NCBI RefSeq assembly: GCF_029222965.1
Contig: NZ_JARHUD010000011.1
Location: 1 to 64,000 of the forward strand
From: Aquibaculum arenosum
Lineage (GTDB): Bacteria; Pseudomonadota; Alphaproteobacteria; Kiloniellales; DSM-21159
DNA: 64,000 nt
Direction of reading: 5' to 3'
Shown piece by piece: positions 53,968-62,277 of this stretch. The position numbers and the translations under genes are program-made. The notes under the pieces were generated by a model that worked only from the letters and a program-made list of their open reading frames with translations, searched no databases and had not been told where the DNA came from. Within the stretch, counting starts at the first letter, position 1; every line of letters starts with the position of its first letter.

Positions 53968-54404
53968 GCAATCCGCAGCGTGGTGAGGTGAGCTTGCGCC
54001 TCGATAGCCGCGACCTGGCCCTGGCGCCGAGCTTTGCGCTCCTTGCCGAAGTAGAGGCCGAGCTGGGGCCGTTGCCGGGCCTGCTGCACCGCCTGGCCGC
54101 CGAGGACTGGCCGGCGACGGAGCTTGCCCGGGTGCTGCGTCTGGCGGTGGCGCATGCCCCGGGCGCGCCGGCGGACGAGCGGGTCGAGGGCCTGCTGCTT
54201 GCCGCGGGGCTGGCGCGGCTGCGGCCGCTGGCGGTGGAGCTGCTGCTCAATGCCCTCGATGGAGCCGAAGGAGCGGCCGGGTCCGGCTCTCGGGCCGAAG
54301 CATCTTGGTCGGAGGAGGTTGCCCAGGGAAAGCTGGTGGGAAAGCCGAGGGGGAATCCGGTGGGAAAGCCGGGGCGGGCGGCGGCTTCGACTGGCCGCGC
54401 CTGA
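53964..54404 (+). CDS. Tail assembly chaperone, zero-frame product (GTA gp10-like)
   Basis: The 146-residue protein contains the GTA_gp10 pattern EVSLRLDSRDLALAPSFALL, EVEAELGPLPGLLHRLAAED and VARVLRLAVAHAPGA-like segments. By analogy to phage lambda gpG it should coat the tape measure during tail assembly. Its last 30 codons (from about 54315) are the frameshift window and are repetitive: GKLVGKPRGNPVGKPG. The zero-frame stop is TGA 54402-54404. Confidence 0.85.
   Translation: MSNPQRGEVSLRLDSRDLALAPSFALLAEVEAELGPLPGLLHRLAAEDWPATELARVLRLAVAHAPGAPADERVEGLLLAAGLARLRPLAVELLLNALDGAEGAAGSGSRAEASWSEEVAQGKLVGKPRGNPVGKPGRAAASTGRA
54326..54368 (+). promoter_or_regulatory. Tandem -1 frameshift sites in the tail chaperone
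   Basis: Three copies of GGGAAAG at 54326-54332, 54338-54344 and 54362-54368 are each aligned as G GGA AAG in the zero frame, the lambda G/GT slippery heptamer (X XXY YYZ). A GCGGC-8 nt-GCCGC hairpin (54381-54398) lies downstream of the last one. Slippage by -1 at any of them enters the overlapping frame that is open to 54586. Confidence 0.8.
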
Positions 54405-54586
54405 TGCAGGTCGGGCTCGGCTGGCTACGCCTACCGCCCGCTGCCTTCTGGCAAATGACCCCGCGCGAGTTCGCCGCCGCCCTGGAAGGCTGGATGACGA
54501 TCAATGGCTTGGCCGGGCCGGCAGAGGGACTGTCCCGTGCCGAAAGTGAGGCTTTGCGCGCCTTCCTGGCCGAGGATGCCTCGTGA
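54332..54586 (+). CDS. Tail assembly chaperone, -1 frame extension (rcc01693/gp10.1-like)
   Basis: After a -1 slip at the first heptamer, translation continues in this frame for 84 residues, giving a fused protein of about 207 residues. The conserved domain FDWPRLMQVGLGWLRLPPA and FWQMTPREFAAALEG is the small RcGTA g10.1/DUF2376-type domain. The first conserved residues (FDWPRL) lie upstream of the only ATG in frame (54404), which argues that it is made as an extension of gp10, not as a separate protein; a coupled start at TGATG 54404 could still make a shorter form. Confidence 0.7.
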   Translation, partial: AGGKAEGESGGKAGAGGGFDWPRLMQVGLGWLRLPPAAFWQMTPREFAAALEGWMTINGLAGPAEGLSRAESEALRAFLAEDAS

Positions 54587-54599
54587 TGGCCTGTCCGGG

Positions 54600-55046
54600 T
54601 CAGCGGTCGGCGCGCAGCACCGGGCCGCGGGCCGAACGCGGGGGCGCCGGAGCCAGATCGGGGTCTTCCGGACGGCTTTCACTGGCCAGCCGGGGCTCGA
54701 AGCGTGGCTCGGGCGCGGGGCGACGTGGCGGCGCTTCGGCGGGCCGGCGCGGTGTCGCCTCGGCACTGTCCAGCTTTCGGTCAAGCTGGCGATAAAGGCG
54801 CAGCAAGCGGCTCTGCTGATCCAAAGCCGCCGCTGCGGCAACACAGAGCAGGGCCAGGGTCACCCAGCCGGCGGCCCAGAAGGCCGAAACCACAAAATTA
54901 TTGTTCAGCAACACCCGTGGCCCCTCGGCACCGGTGCCACCGGCGCCGGGCGGGCTCATCAGGCGCACGCCGGCCAGGTCGCCGGCCAGCGGGATCATGG
55001 CAACGCCGAGCAGGGCCAGCGCGCAGAGCAGCAGCAGGGGTCGCAT
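54600..55046 (-). CDS. Two-TM protein on the opposite strand, unknown
   Basis: The 148-residue protein has an N-terminal hydrophobic segment (LLLLCALALLGVAMIPLAGD) and a second TM (VVSAFWAAGWVTLALLCVAAA at about 52-75), then a Pro/Arg-rich tail. GAAGAGG lies 7-10 nt before ATG 55046, supporting expression. It is the only minus-strand gene inside the structural block, placed between the chaperone and tape measure. A holin-like or immunity role is possible, but there is no signature; a host gene carried as a moron is equally possible. Confidence 0.6.
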   Translation of the reverse strand: MRPLLLLCALALLGVAMIPLAGDLAGVRLMSPPGAGGTGAEGPRVLLNNNFVVSAFWAAGWVTLALLCVAAAAALDQQSRLLRLYRQLDRKLDSAEATPRRPAEAPPRRPAPEPRFEPRLASESRPEDPDLAPAPPRSARGPVLRADR

Positions 55047-55140
55047 GATGACCTCTTCGGAAGTGGCGTCTCTCTCGGATCATAGCGCGCTGCCCCTTTC
55101 GGTCCAGTGACGGCCGTGTGTGAGCAGGAGGAGGAATGCA

Positions 55141-55623
55141 ATGCCCCAAGATAGCGAGGAGAGGATGGCGCTGCTGCGGCAAGAGCTGCCCGAGGACCTG
55201 GAAGCACGCCTACAGAACCTGGAGCGGCAAAGCACGCTGACCGCCCGCGGGATGGAGGACATGGGGCGCCGCGGTGCGCGGGCGCTGGAACGCATCCTGC
55301 TGCAGGGCGCCGATGCCGAACGGCAGATGCAGCGCCTGGCCGCCTCGTTGCGCGACCAGGTCCTGCGCGAAACCTTGGTGCGGCCGCTCGGCGACCTGGT
55401 GCAGCAAGCCGCCGGCCGTCTGCTGCCCGGTGGCGCCGTGGTGGAGCGGGCGGTGTCGCAGGTGGCTTCGAGAGTGGAGATGCCGGCCGGCCCGGCTGCG
55501 AGCCCTCAGGTCACCATCAACGTCTCGGCGCCAGGCGGCGATCCGGCGCAGGTGCGGCGCTCGATGGGTCGGGCGGCTTCGGAGCTGGCGCGGGTGGTGG
55601 CGCGGGGGCAGCGGAATTTGTGA
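55141..55623 (+). CDS. Short tail tape measure protein
   Basis: The 160-residue protein is helical: ERMALLRQELPEDLEARLQN, then MGRRGARALERILLQGADAE and VLRETLVRPLGDLVQQAAGR, with a C-terminal SPQVTINVSAPGGDPAQVRR. Position and pattern match GTA tape measure (g11), shorter than in the Rhodobacter GTA. AGGAGGAGG precedes ATG 55141. The short length predicts a short tail. Confidence 0.78.
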   Translation: MPQDSEERMALLRQELPEDLEARLQNLERQSTLTARGMEDMGRRGARALERILLQGADAERQMQRLAASLRDQVLRETLVRPLGDLVQQAAGRLLPGGAVVERAVSQVASRVEMPAGPAASPQVTINVSAPGGDPAQVRRSMGRAASELARVVARGQRNL

Positions 55624-55641
55624 GTTGCGGCCCGCCGGTTC

Positions 55642-55733
55642 GTCATTGCGAGGAGGCGAAGCCGACGCGGCAATCTAGGGCCGTTAGCCTGTGGCCCTGG
55701 ATTGCCGCGCTCCCTGCGGTCGCTCGCAATGAC
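55642..55733. repeat. Interspersed palindromic repeat, copy 3
   Basis: GTCATTGCGAG...CTCGCAATGAC flanks the inner pair CTAGGGC/GCCCTGG. It is the best-preserved member of the family in this window and lies between the tape measure and distal tail genes. Confidence 0.75.
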
Positions 55734-55777
55734 GAGGCAAAGAGGGTGACGAGGGAAAGAGGGTGACGGGGCAAAGG
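55731..55777 (+). repeat. 17-bp tandem repeats
   Basis: GACGAGGCAAAGAGGGT is followed directly by GACGAGGGAAAGAGGGT and a partial third unit GACGGGGCAAAGG. This is a short minisatellite next to repeat copy 3, in the gap before the distal tail gene. Confidence 0.7.
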
Positions 55778-55842
55778 ATGGCGGAGGAGAGCATGCAGCA
55801 GCCTATCCAGGTGGCCGGCTCCGCGTGCCGGAACGGTGACCG

Positions 55843-56490
55843 ATGAGCAGCTTCGACGACGTGGCCTTTCCGCATCCGCTGTCGCGGCGCTCGGCGGGTG
55901 GGCCGGAGTTTCGCACGGCGATCGTGGAGACGGCCTCGGGGCGGGAGTATCGCAATCAGGAGTGGGCGGCGGCGCGGCTGCGCTTCGATGCGGCGCGGGG
56001 TCTGCGCTCGGTGGCGGAGCGCGATGCGCTGCTGGCCTTCTTCTATGCCCGGCGCGGCCGGGCGCGGTCCTTCCCCTTGCGCGACTTCTCCGATCACAGC
56101 TCCGCCCCTTCCGGTCCAGGGGGCGGCACCGGCACGCCGGACCCCGGCGACCAGAGCCTGGGCGAGGGCGACGGGCAGACCACGGCCTTCCAGCTGCTCA
56201 AGTGGTACGGGGAGGGGGCGGGCGCCTATGCCCGGACCATCCTGCTGCCGGTGACGGCGAGCGTCCGGGTGGCGCTGGACGGGGTGGAGCAGGCAAGCGG
56301 CTGGTCGGTCTCGCGGCCGGGCGGGGTGGTGACCTTCGAGACGCCGCCGGCGAACGGCGTGCTGGTCTCGGCCGGCTTTCTCTTCGAGGTGCCGGTGCGC
56401 TTCGATGCCGATCGCATCGAGATGCAGTGGATCTCGCCGGCGGCCCAGGAGCTGGGCGAGGTGCCGCTGGTGGAGGTGCGTGACCTTTAA
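55843..56490 (+). CDS. Distal tail protein (DUF2460, GTA gp12-like)
   Basis: The 215-residue protein shows the DUF2460 order: SFDDVAFPHPLSRRSAGGPE, FRTAIVETASGREYRNQEWA, FFYARRGRARSFPLRDFSD and TTAFQLLKWYGEGAGAYART. It connects the tail tube to the baseplate hub. A 22-codon leader frame (55778-55846) ends overlapping its ATG, suggesting coupling. Confidence 0.9.
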   Translation: MSSFDDVAFPHPLSRRSAGGPEFRTAIVETASGREYRNQEWAAARLRFDAARGLRSVAERDALLAFFYARRGRARSFPLRDFSDHSSAPSGPGGGTGTPDPGDQSLGEGDGQTTAFQLLKWYGEGAGAYARTILLPVTASVRVALDGVEQASGWSVSRPGGVVTFETPPANGVLVSAGFLFEVPVRFDADRIEMQWISPAAQELGEVPLVEVRDL

Positions 56491-56571
56491 GGCCCCTTGG
56501 GTGCTTTTGTCCTTTCATTCACGCTTCGAACAACGAGATGAGCTTCAGGCGAAATTGACCGGAGACGAGTG

Positions 56572-56700
56572 ATGAACTTGCACAGACTCGCCCCACTTCT
56601 GGGTGACAATCTCCAGATCGCGAGCGGCAGACTGGTCGGCGGCCTCCTCCTACTCACCCTGGTGGGCGGAACCCTGGCGTGGCTGTTTGTGGGCCTTTGA
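56572..56700 (+). CDS. 42-residue membrane microprotein
   Basis: ATG 56572 is preceded by GGAGACGAGT. The product MNLHRLAPLLGDNLQIASGR... has a single hydrophobic helix near its C-terminus (VGGLLLLTLVGGTLAWLFVG) and a basic N-terminal part. It lies in the 370-nt gap between the distal-tail and tail-hub genes. No family is recognised. Small single-TM proteins in such places can be holins or membrane regulators. Confidence 0.5.
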   Translation: MNLHRLAPLLGDNLQIASGRLVGGLLLLTLVGGTLAWLFVGL

Positions 56701-56860
56701 GATAGGCCGTCCCGCCGCCACGCGCGGCGGTCAGCTGCTGTAGCAGCCACACTCCACTTTCACGAACCCTGAACGGTGCGAAAGACAGTCTTTCGCGCCG
56801 CCATTGGCGTTTGCCCCGCGCAGTCGCAAGGCCCATTCCCACCCGCGGGAGGAGACTGCC

Positions 56861-59503
56861 ATGCCCCCTGGTTCTGCAGTCGAAGCATCCTACGGCGGCC
56901 TGGTGCGCTGGACGCCCAGCAACCGGCCCGGCTCCCTGGCGCGCTTCGATGCGCGCTATTGGAACGTCGACTTCTCCATCGACCCGCCGATCGCCGCCGC
57001 CGTGATCAGCGACGGATCTTCCAAGATGACGGTCCACGCCGTGGCGCGGCAAGACCGGGACTTCGTCGGGCTGATCTGGGAGAGCGAGGATCGCTGGAGC
57101 CACCCGCTGCACCGCTACGAGGCCCAGCCCTCCTATCGCAATGTCACCTTGCGCTTCCGCTGGATCGGCAGCGCGGACTCCAAGGCGCTCGACGGCGAGG
57201 ACGGGCCGGTGATCACGCTGGAGACCTACGGCGGCCCGGCGCACTACATCCGGCTGTGGAACCACCGGGTGCTGCCCAACCCGAACGCGGACGACGACGA
57301 CCCGCGCGACCAGGTGATCGAGATCACCTTCGACGAGGCGCTCTTGACCGGCTTCAATCCGCCGGACCCGAGCGACCCGGACGTGGACCCGGACCTGGTG
57401 GAGGCGGCCCGCGCGCCGTTGGACCAGATCAAGCGGCTCTTCTTCTCCATCGTGCCGCAGGGCTATGTGGACGATCCCGAGCACGATCCGGAGCCGCTGG
57501 CCTCGGAGGTCGACTTCTGGGTGACCATCGAGGACATCGCCTGCACGAGCGCGGGGCCCGGGGGTGTGACCCAGCTCAAGCGGGTGACGGCCAACGAGCC
57601 GCTGCATTCCTTGCGCATGACCGACGGCTACGACAACGCCTACCACCTGACCCCGGCGCGGGTGGTGCAGCAGGCCTGGCAGCTGGGCTACCGCAGCGAG
57701 TGGGTGCTCTACATGGGCATCAGCCACTTCCACAACCTGACCCGTGACGGCAGCGCCTGGCGGGTCGATCCGGCGGCGCCCGGCCTGAATGCGCCGACGG
57801 TGGCCTGGCTGCAGGCCTTCTGCGCCGAGCTGGAGGATCGCGGCTACGCCCTCTGGCTCTCGGTCTCCTTCGAGGTGCTGGCCACTTACATCCCCCAGGC
57901 CTGGGCGCAGCGCAATTACGCCGACGAGGTGGCGCTGACCGGCTGGTCGCCGCCCTCGTCGCTGATCGCGCCGACCTCTGCAGCCGGCCTGGCCTGGCTG
58001 GCCAAGGTGGCGATCCACTGCCTGGACATCGCCACGGATGCCGGGCTCGCGCCCCGCTTCCAGATCGGCGAGCCCTGGTGGTGGGACGGGTCGTTTACCG
58101 ACCAGGCGCCGCACATCTACGACTTCGGCACGCTGCAGGCCTACAACAACGACACCGGGAACTTTGCGCCCACGCCCAGGCTGAAGAGCGTCTTCGAGCC
58201 GGTGGGGCCGCACGGCCCCTATCTCGACTGGTGCCGCGAGCAGCTCGGAACCGCGACCCAGACGCTGCTTTCGGCGGTGCGCGCCGAGCACGCCACCGTC
58301 GAGACCGCGCTGCTGCTCTTTACGCCGCAGGTCTTCCGGCCGGACAGCGCCATCCTCACACGCCTCAACTTCCCGGCCACGGCCTGGGAGTACCCGGCCT
58401 TCGACGTGCTGCAGATCGAGGACTACGACTGGGTCTTCGAGGGGCGCTTCGACCTGACGCCCAAGACCTGGGAGGTGGCCCGCGACGATCTGGGCTATCC
58501 GCTTTCGGCGATCAACTACTTTGCCGGCTTCGTGCTGAACGAACGCGACGCCTACCAGTGGCGCCACATCGAGCGCGCCATCCGCGAGGCTTTCGACCAT
58601 TCTCCGGCGGAGGTCTTCGTCTGGTCGCGCGAGCAGGTCTTGCGCGACGGCTGGACCGTGGGCGCGGATCGGCCCTGGGTCGAGACGCAGGCCCCGCGGC
58701 TCACCCGTCTGGCGACCTGCTGGCGGGTCGAGCGGCGCGACGGCGCGGTGCTGGGCTTTACCACCCACGACCGGGAACTGACCTTCGGAAATCTCACCTA
58801 CGTCCCCGCGGTCAGCTTCCAGCCGACCGAGGTGCGCGCGCGCAGCGATCTTTCTCCCGGTGCCCTGGAGGCGCTGGGCGGCTTCTCGGCGGAGGAGATC
58901 AGCGAGGCCGACCTGCGCGCCGGGCTCTATGACGGGGCGGAGGTCACGATCTGGCAGGTGGACTGGGCCGATCCTTCGGCCGAGCGCCGCTTGCTGGCGC
59001 GCGGGACCATCGGCGAGGTCTCGGCCGACACGGCCGAGGGAGGCTTTCGCGCGGAGCTGCGCGGCATGGCCGGCCAGCTGGCCCAGCCGATCGGCGAGGT
59101 CTATCAGCCGCTCTGCCGCGCCGACCTGGGCGACGCGCGCTGCGGGGTGAACCTGGGGCCGCTCACCGTGGCGACCACGGTGACGGCGCTGGGCGGCGGC
59201 GGTCCCTTCGAGGCGGCGGACCCGCGCTCCCTGGAGCTGGCTGCCTCAGTGGCCGATGGGGCTTACAACTATGGTCTCTTGACCTTCACCGGCGGGGCGA
59301 ACCAGGGCCTGGCCTTCGAGATCGCCGAGAGCGACGGCGGCCGGGTGCATCTTTTCGAGCGGCCGCCGCATGACGTGGCGCTCGGCGATGCGGTCACCAT
59401 CGTGCCCGGCTGCGACAAGACGCTCGCGACCTGCCGGGAGCGCTACAGCAACCTGGTCAATTTCCGCGGCGATGCCGTGCTGCGGCCGGTGCGGCGGTCA
59501 TGA
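56861..59503 (+). CDS. Tail hub protein: TIM-barrel-like domain fused to DUF2163 (gp13-like)
   Basis: An 880-residue protein. The C-terminal 250-270 residues are the DUF2163 hub (CWRVERRDGAVLGFTTHDRE, LYDGAEVTIWQVDWADPSAE, GVNLGPLTVATTV and CDKTLATCRERYSNLVNFRG). The N-terminal about 600 residues include MTDGYDNAYHLTPARVVQQ, WVLYMGISHFHNLTRDG, GEPWWWDGSFTDQAPHIYD and EVFVWSREQVLRDGWTVG, reminiscent of a glycosidase-like TIM barrel. GGGAGGAGA precedes ATG 56861. The barrel is absent from RcGTA g13 and would suit sheath-like or cell-surface polysaccharide interaction. Confidence 0.82.
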   Translation: MPPGSAVEASYGGLVRWTPSNRPGSLARFDARYWNVDFSIDPPIAAAVISDGSSKMTVHAVARQDRDFVGLIWESEDRWSHPLHRYEAQPSYRNVTLRFRWIGSADSKALDGEDGPVITLETYGGPAHYIRLWNHRVLPNPNADDDDPRDQVIEITFDEALLTGFNPPDPSDPDVDPDLVEAARAPLDQIKRLFFSIVPQGYVDDPEHDPEPLASEVDFWVTIEDIACTSAGPGGVTQLKRVTANEPLHSLRMTDGYDNAYHLTPARVVQQAWQLGYRSEWVLYMGISHFHNLTRDGSAWRVDPAAPGLNAPTVAWLQAFCAELEDRGYALWLSVSFEVLATYIPQAWAQRNYADEVALTGWSPPSSLIAPTSAAGLAWLAKVAIHCLDIATDAGLAPRFQIGEPWWWDGSFTDQAPHIYDFGTLQAYNNDTGNFAPTPRLKSVFEPVGPHGPYLDWCREQLGTATQTLLSAVRAEHATVETALLLFTPQVFRPDSAILTRLNFPATAWEYPAFDVLQIEDYDWVFEGRFDLTPKTWEVARDDLGYPLSAINYFAGFVLNERDAYQWRHIERAIREAFDHSPAEVFVWSREQVLRDGWTVGADRPWVETQAPRLTRLATCWRVERRDGAVLGFTTHDRELTFGNLTYVPAVSFQPTEVRARSDLSPGALEALGGFSAEEISEADLRAGLYDGAEVTIWQVDWADPSAERRLLARGTIGEVSADTAEGGFRAELRGMAGQLAQPIGEVYQPLCRADLGDARCGVNLGPLTVATTVTALGGGGPFEAADPRSLELAASVADGAYNYGLLTFTGGANQGLAFEIAESDGGRVHLFERPPHDVALGDAVTIVPGCDKTLATCRERYSNLVNFRGDAVLRPVRRS

Positions 59504-59955
59504 ACGTGACAACACAAGGCGACCTCGCCGCGGCCATCGTGGCCGAGGCGCGGGGCTGGATCGGCGTGCGCTATCGCCACCAGGGTCGGCTCAAGGCGAG
59601 CGGGGTGGACTGCGTCGGCCTGGCGGTGGGCGTGGCCCGGGAACTCGGCCTGGCGGTGGCCGACCGGCTCGACTATCCGCGCCGGCCGGACCCGGAGACC
59701 CTGCGCGCCGGCCTGGCGGAGCAGCTGCTTGAGATCGATCCCGCGGCGGCGCTGCCGGGCGACCTGCTGCGGCTCGCGCCTGGCGGCAAGGCAACGCATG
59801 TGGGGATCTGCTCGCGCCTGGCTGACGGGCGGCCGGGGCTGATCCACGCCTATGCGCCCTGCCGCCGGGTGGTGGAACACGGCTGGGACGGCCGCTGGCC
59901 GGGCTTGGCGGTGGACGCCTGGCGCTGGCCCCCCTTGTGCTTGCCTGGGGAGTAA
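59500..59955 (+). CDS. NlpC/P60-type tail peptidase (gp14-like)
   Basis: The 151-residue enzyme has the catalytic Cys38 in ASGVDCVGLAVGVAR and His100 in GGKATHVGICSRLADG, in the usual NlpC/P60 order. It cleaves peptidoglycan peptide stems during DNA injection. It overlaps the hub gene by 4 nt and is 3 nt before the megatron gene. Confidence 0.9.
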   Translation: MNVTTQGDLAAAIVAEARGWIGVRYRHQGRLKASGVDCVGLAVGVARELGLAVADRLDYPRRPDPETLRAGLAEQLLEIDPAAALPGDLLRLAPGGKATHVGICSRLADGRPGLIHAYAPCRRVVEHGWDGRWPGLAVDAWRWPPLCLPGE

Positions 59956-59958
59956 CGC

Positions 59959-62277
59959 ATGGCAACGCTCGCACTTTCCATCGGCGGCGGACTGGTCGGG
60001 GCCTCGCTGTTTCCGGCCGGGGTGACGCTTTTCGGGGCGACCTTGGGCGGGGCGGCGATCGGGCAGGCGGTGGGCGGTCTGGCCGGGGCGGCGATCGATG
60101 CGCTCTGGCTCTCGCCCAGCCTGCCGCGGCAGCGCATGGAGGGGCCGCGGCTGCAGGAGCTGCGGGTGACCGGCGGCGACTATGGCACCGGCATCCCCCA
60201 GGCCTATGGCGGGGCGGTGCGCCTGGCCGGCACGGTGATCTGGCTCTCGCCCGTGGTCGAGACCCGGGAGGAGAAGTCGGAGGATGCGGGCGGGAAAGGC
60301 GGCGGCGGCGAGGTCGAGACGGTGGAGTACAAGTACCACGTCGACGTGGCCCTGGCGCTGGCCGCCGGGCCGATCGCCGATGTGCGCCGGCTCTGGGCCG
60401 ACGGCCATGTGATCTGGCAGAACGGCAAGGACAAGCCCTCCACCGCCGAGGCCATCACCATTCACCGCGGGACCGAGAGCCAGCAGCCCGATCCCCTGAT
60501 CGAGGCGCATGAGGGCGCGGGCCAGGTGCCGGGCTTCCGCGGCCTGGCCTATATCGTGCTGGAGCGCCTCGCCCTGCACCGCCACGGCGGGCGCCTGCCG
60601 AACCTGGTGGCCGAGGTGGTGCTGCCGCCCGCGCGCTCGCGGCTTGCCGATGCGGTGACCGACCTCTGCCGGCGCGCCGGGGTCGAGGATGTCAACGCCA
60701 CCGCGCTCGAGGGCCAGGCGCTGCAGGGCTACATCGTGCCCCGGGTGATGAGCCCGCGCGAGGCGATCGAGCCGCTGCAGCGTTCGGGTTTCTTCGATGC
60801 GCGCCTCGAGGAGGAGGGGCTGGTCTTCCAGCTGCTCGACCAGCCGGTGATGCACGAGGTCGAGGCCGCGGACCTCGGCGCCGGGCCGCAAGGTCAGCCG
60901 GGCCCGCGCCTGCCGACGGTGCGCGCCGATGCGCGCGCCCTGCCGCGGGCCATTGCCGTGCAGTACGCTGACGCCCAGCGCGACCGCCAGCCCGGCGTGC
61001 AGCAGGCCCGGCGCCAGGCCAGCGGCAGCCACGTGGAGACCGAGCTGCAGCTGCCGCAGGTGCTCTATGCCGACGAGGCCCGGGCGGTGGCCGAGCGCAG
61101 CCTGGAGCTGGCCTGGCACCAGCGCGAGACCATCGAGCTGGCGCTGCCCTCGGCGGCGCGGCGCCTGGCCGCCGGCGACCTGCTGCGCCTCACCCACCAG
61201 GGCCAGCGCTATGACCTGCGGGTGCTGGAGCGCTCCGTGACGCCCGAGGGGGTCTGGCAGTTCTCCACCGTGAGCGACGAGGCGCACCGCCTGCCGCCGC
61301 GCCCGGGTGCGGTGGCGCCGATACCCACCAGCCCCTATCCGCGCCCGCCCTCGGCGAGCGAACTCCACGTCCTCGACCTGCCGGCCCTGCGTGCGCGGGA
61401 CGACGACGCCGGGGTCTATCTGGCGGCCGTGCCCGAGACGCCGCAGCGGCCCTGGCCGGGAGCGGCGCTCTATGAGGTCCGCGACGGCGAGCTGCTGGAG
61501 CAGACCCGCATCGGCATCGCGGCGATCACCGGGCGCAGCCTCGAGGCCCTGCCGGCGGCAAGCCCCCACCTCTGGGACGAGGTGAACAGCGTGCGCCTGC
61601 AGCTCGACGACCCGGATCGCATCCTCACCAGCCACTCGGCCGCGGCCGTGCTGGCCGGGAGCAACGCCCTGCTGCTGGGCGAGGAGGTGCTGCAGTTCCG
61701 TGAGGCCGTGGCGCTGGGAGATGGTGAATGGCGGCTCTCCGGCCTGCTGCGCGGGCGGCTCGGCACCGAGGGCGCGATCGCCGGCCACGCCAGCGACGAG
61801 CGGGCGGTGCTGCTGGCGCCGCGCGGGATCAGCCGACTGCCCCTGCCGGTCAGCGCCCTGGGTGTGACGCGCAGCTATAAGGCGGTGACGCTGGGCACCG
61901 ACCCGGACCTGGTGGCGGCGGAGAGCTATGCACCGGCCGGTCGCGCCTTGCGGCCCTGGGCGCCGGCACATCTGCGCGGTACCCGCCAGGCGAACGGCGA
62001 CTGGGAGCTGAGCTGGGTGCGGCGCGCGCGGCTCGATCGCGGCTGGCGCGATGGCGTCGATGTGGCGCTGGACGAGGCGCAGGAGCGCTACCGGCTGCAG
62101 GTGCTGGACGGCGGCGGCGCGGTGCTGCGCAGCGTCGAGGTGACGAGCCCGGCCTACAGCTACACGGCGGCGCAACAGACGGCCGACCACGGCGACCCGG
62201 TCGAGCATCCGCGCATCCGGGTGGCGCAGCTCTCGGCGGCGGTGGGCGCCGGCGACTTTACGGAGGAGACTCTATGA
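59959..62277 (+). CDS. Large tail-fibre/central hub protein (GTA gp15, megatron-like)
   Basis: The 772-residue protein begins with glycine/alanine-rich hydrophobic segments (GGLVGASLFPAGVTLFGATL) and LPRQRMEGPRLQELRVTGGD, followed by the conserved YGTGIPQAYGGAVRLAGTVI; the middle has GLAYIVLERLALHRHGGRLP and the C-terminal part has repeated RLSGLLRGRLGTEGAIAGH segments. It corresponds to the RcGTA host-contact megatron but is clearly shorter. It overlaps the next gene by 4 nt. Confidence 0.88.
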   Translation: MATLALSIGGGLVGASLFPAGVTLFGATLGGAAIGQAVGGLAGAAIDALWLSPSLPRQRMEGPRLQELRVTGGDYGTGIPQAYGGAVRLAGTVIWLSPVVETREEKSEDAGGKGGGGEVETVEYKYHVDVALALAAGPIADVRRLWADGHVIWQNGKDKPSTAEAITIHRGTESQQPDPLIEAHEGAGQVPGFRGLAYIVLERLALHRHGGRLPNLVAEVVLPPARSRLADAVTDLCRRAGVEDVNATALEGQALQGYIVPRVMSPREAIEPLQRSGFFDARLEEEGLVFQLLDQPVMHEVEAADLGAGPQGQPGPRLPTVRADARALPRAIAVQYADAQRDRQPGVQQARRQASGSHVETELQLPQVLYADEARAVAERSLELAWHQRETIELALPSAARRLAAGDLLRLTHQGQRYDLRVLERSVTPEGVWQFSTVSDEAHRLPPRPGAVAPIPTSPYPRPPSASELHVLDLPALRARDDDAGVYLAAVPETPQRPWPGAALYEVRDGELLEQTRIGIAAITGRSLEALPAASPHLWDEVNSVRLQLDDPDRILTSHSAAAVLAGSNALLLGEEVLQFREAVALGDGEWRLSGLLRGRLGTEGAIAGHASDERAVLLAPRGISRLPLPVSALGVTRSYKAVTLGTDPDLVAAESYAPAGRALRPWAPAHLRGTRQANGDWELSWVRRARLDRGWRDGVDVALDEAQERYRLQVLDGGGAVLRSVEVTSPAYSYTAAQQTADHGDPVEHPRIRVAQLSAAVGAGDFTEETL

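Noticed and set aside
59443-62208. Very long open frame (about 920 codons) on the minus strand opposite the hub and megatron genes
   Set aside because: High-GC coding strands create long antisense frames; no domain is visible and the plus-strand genes carry clear motifs.
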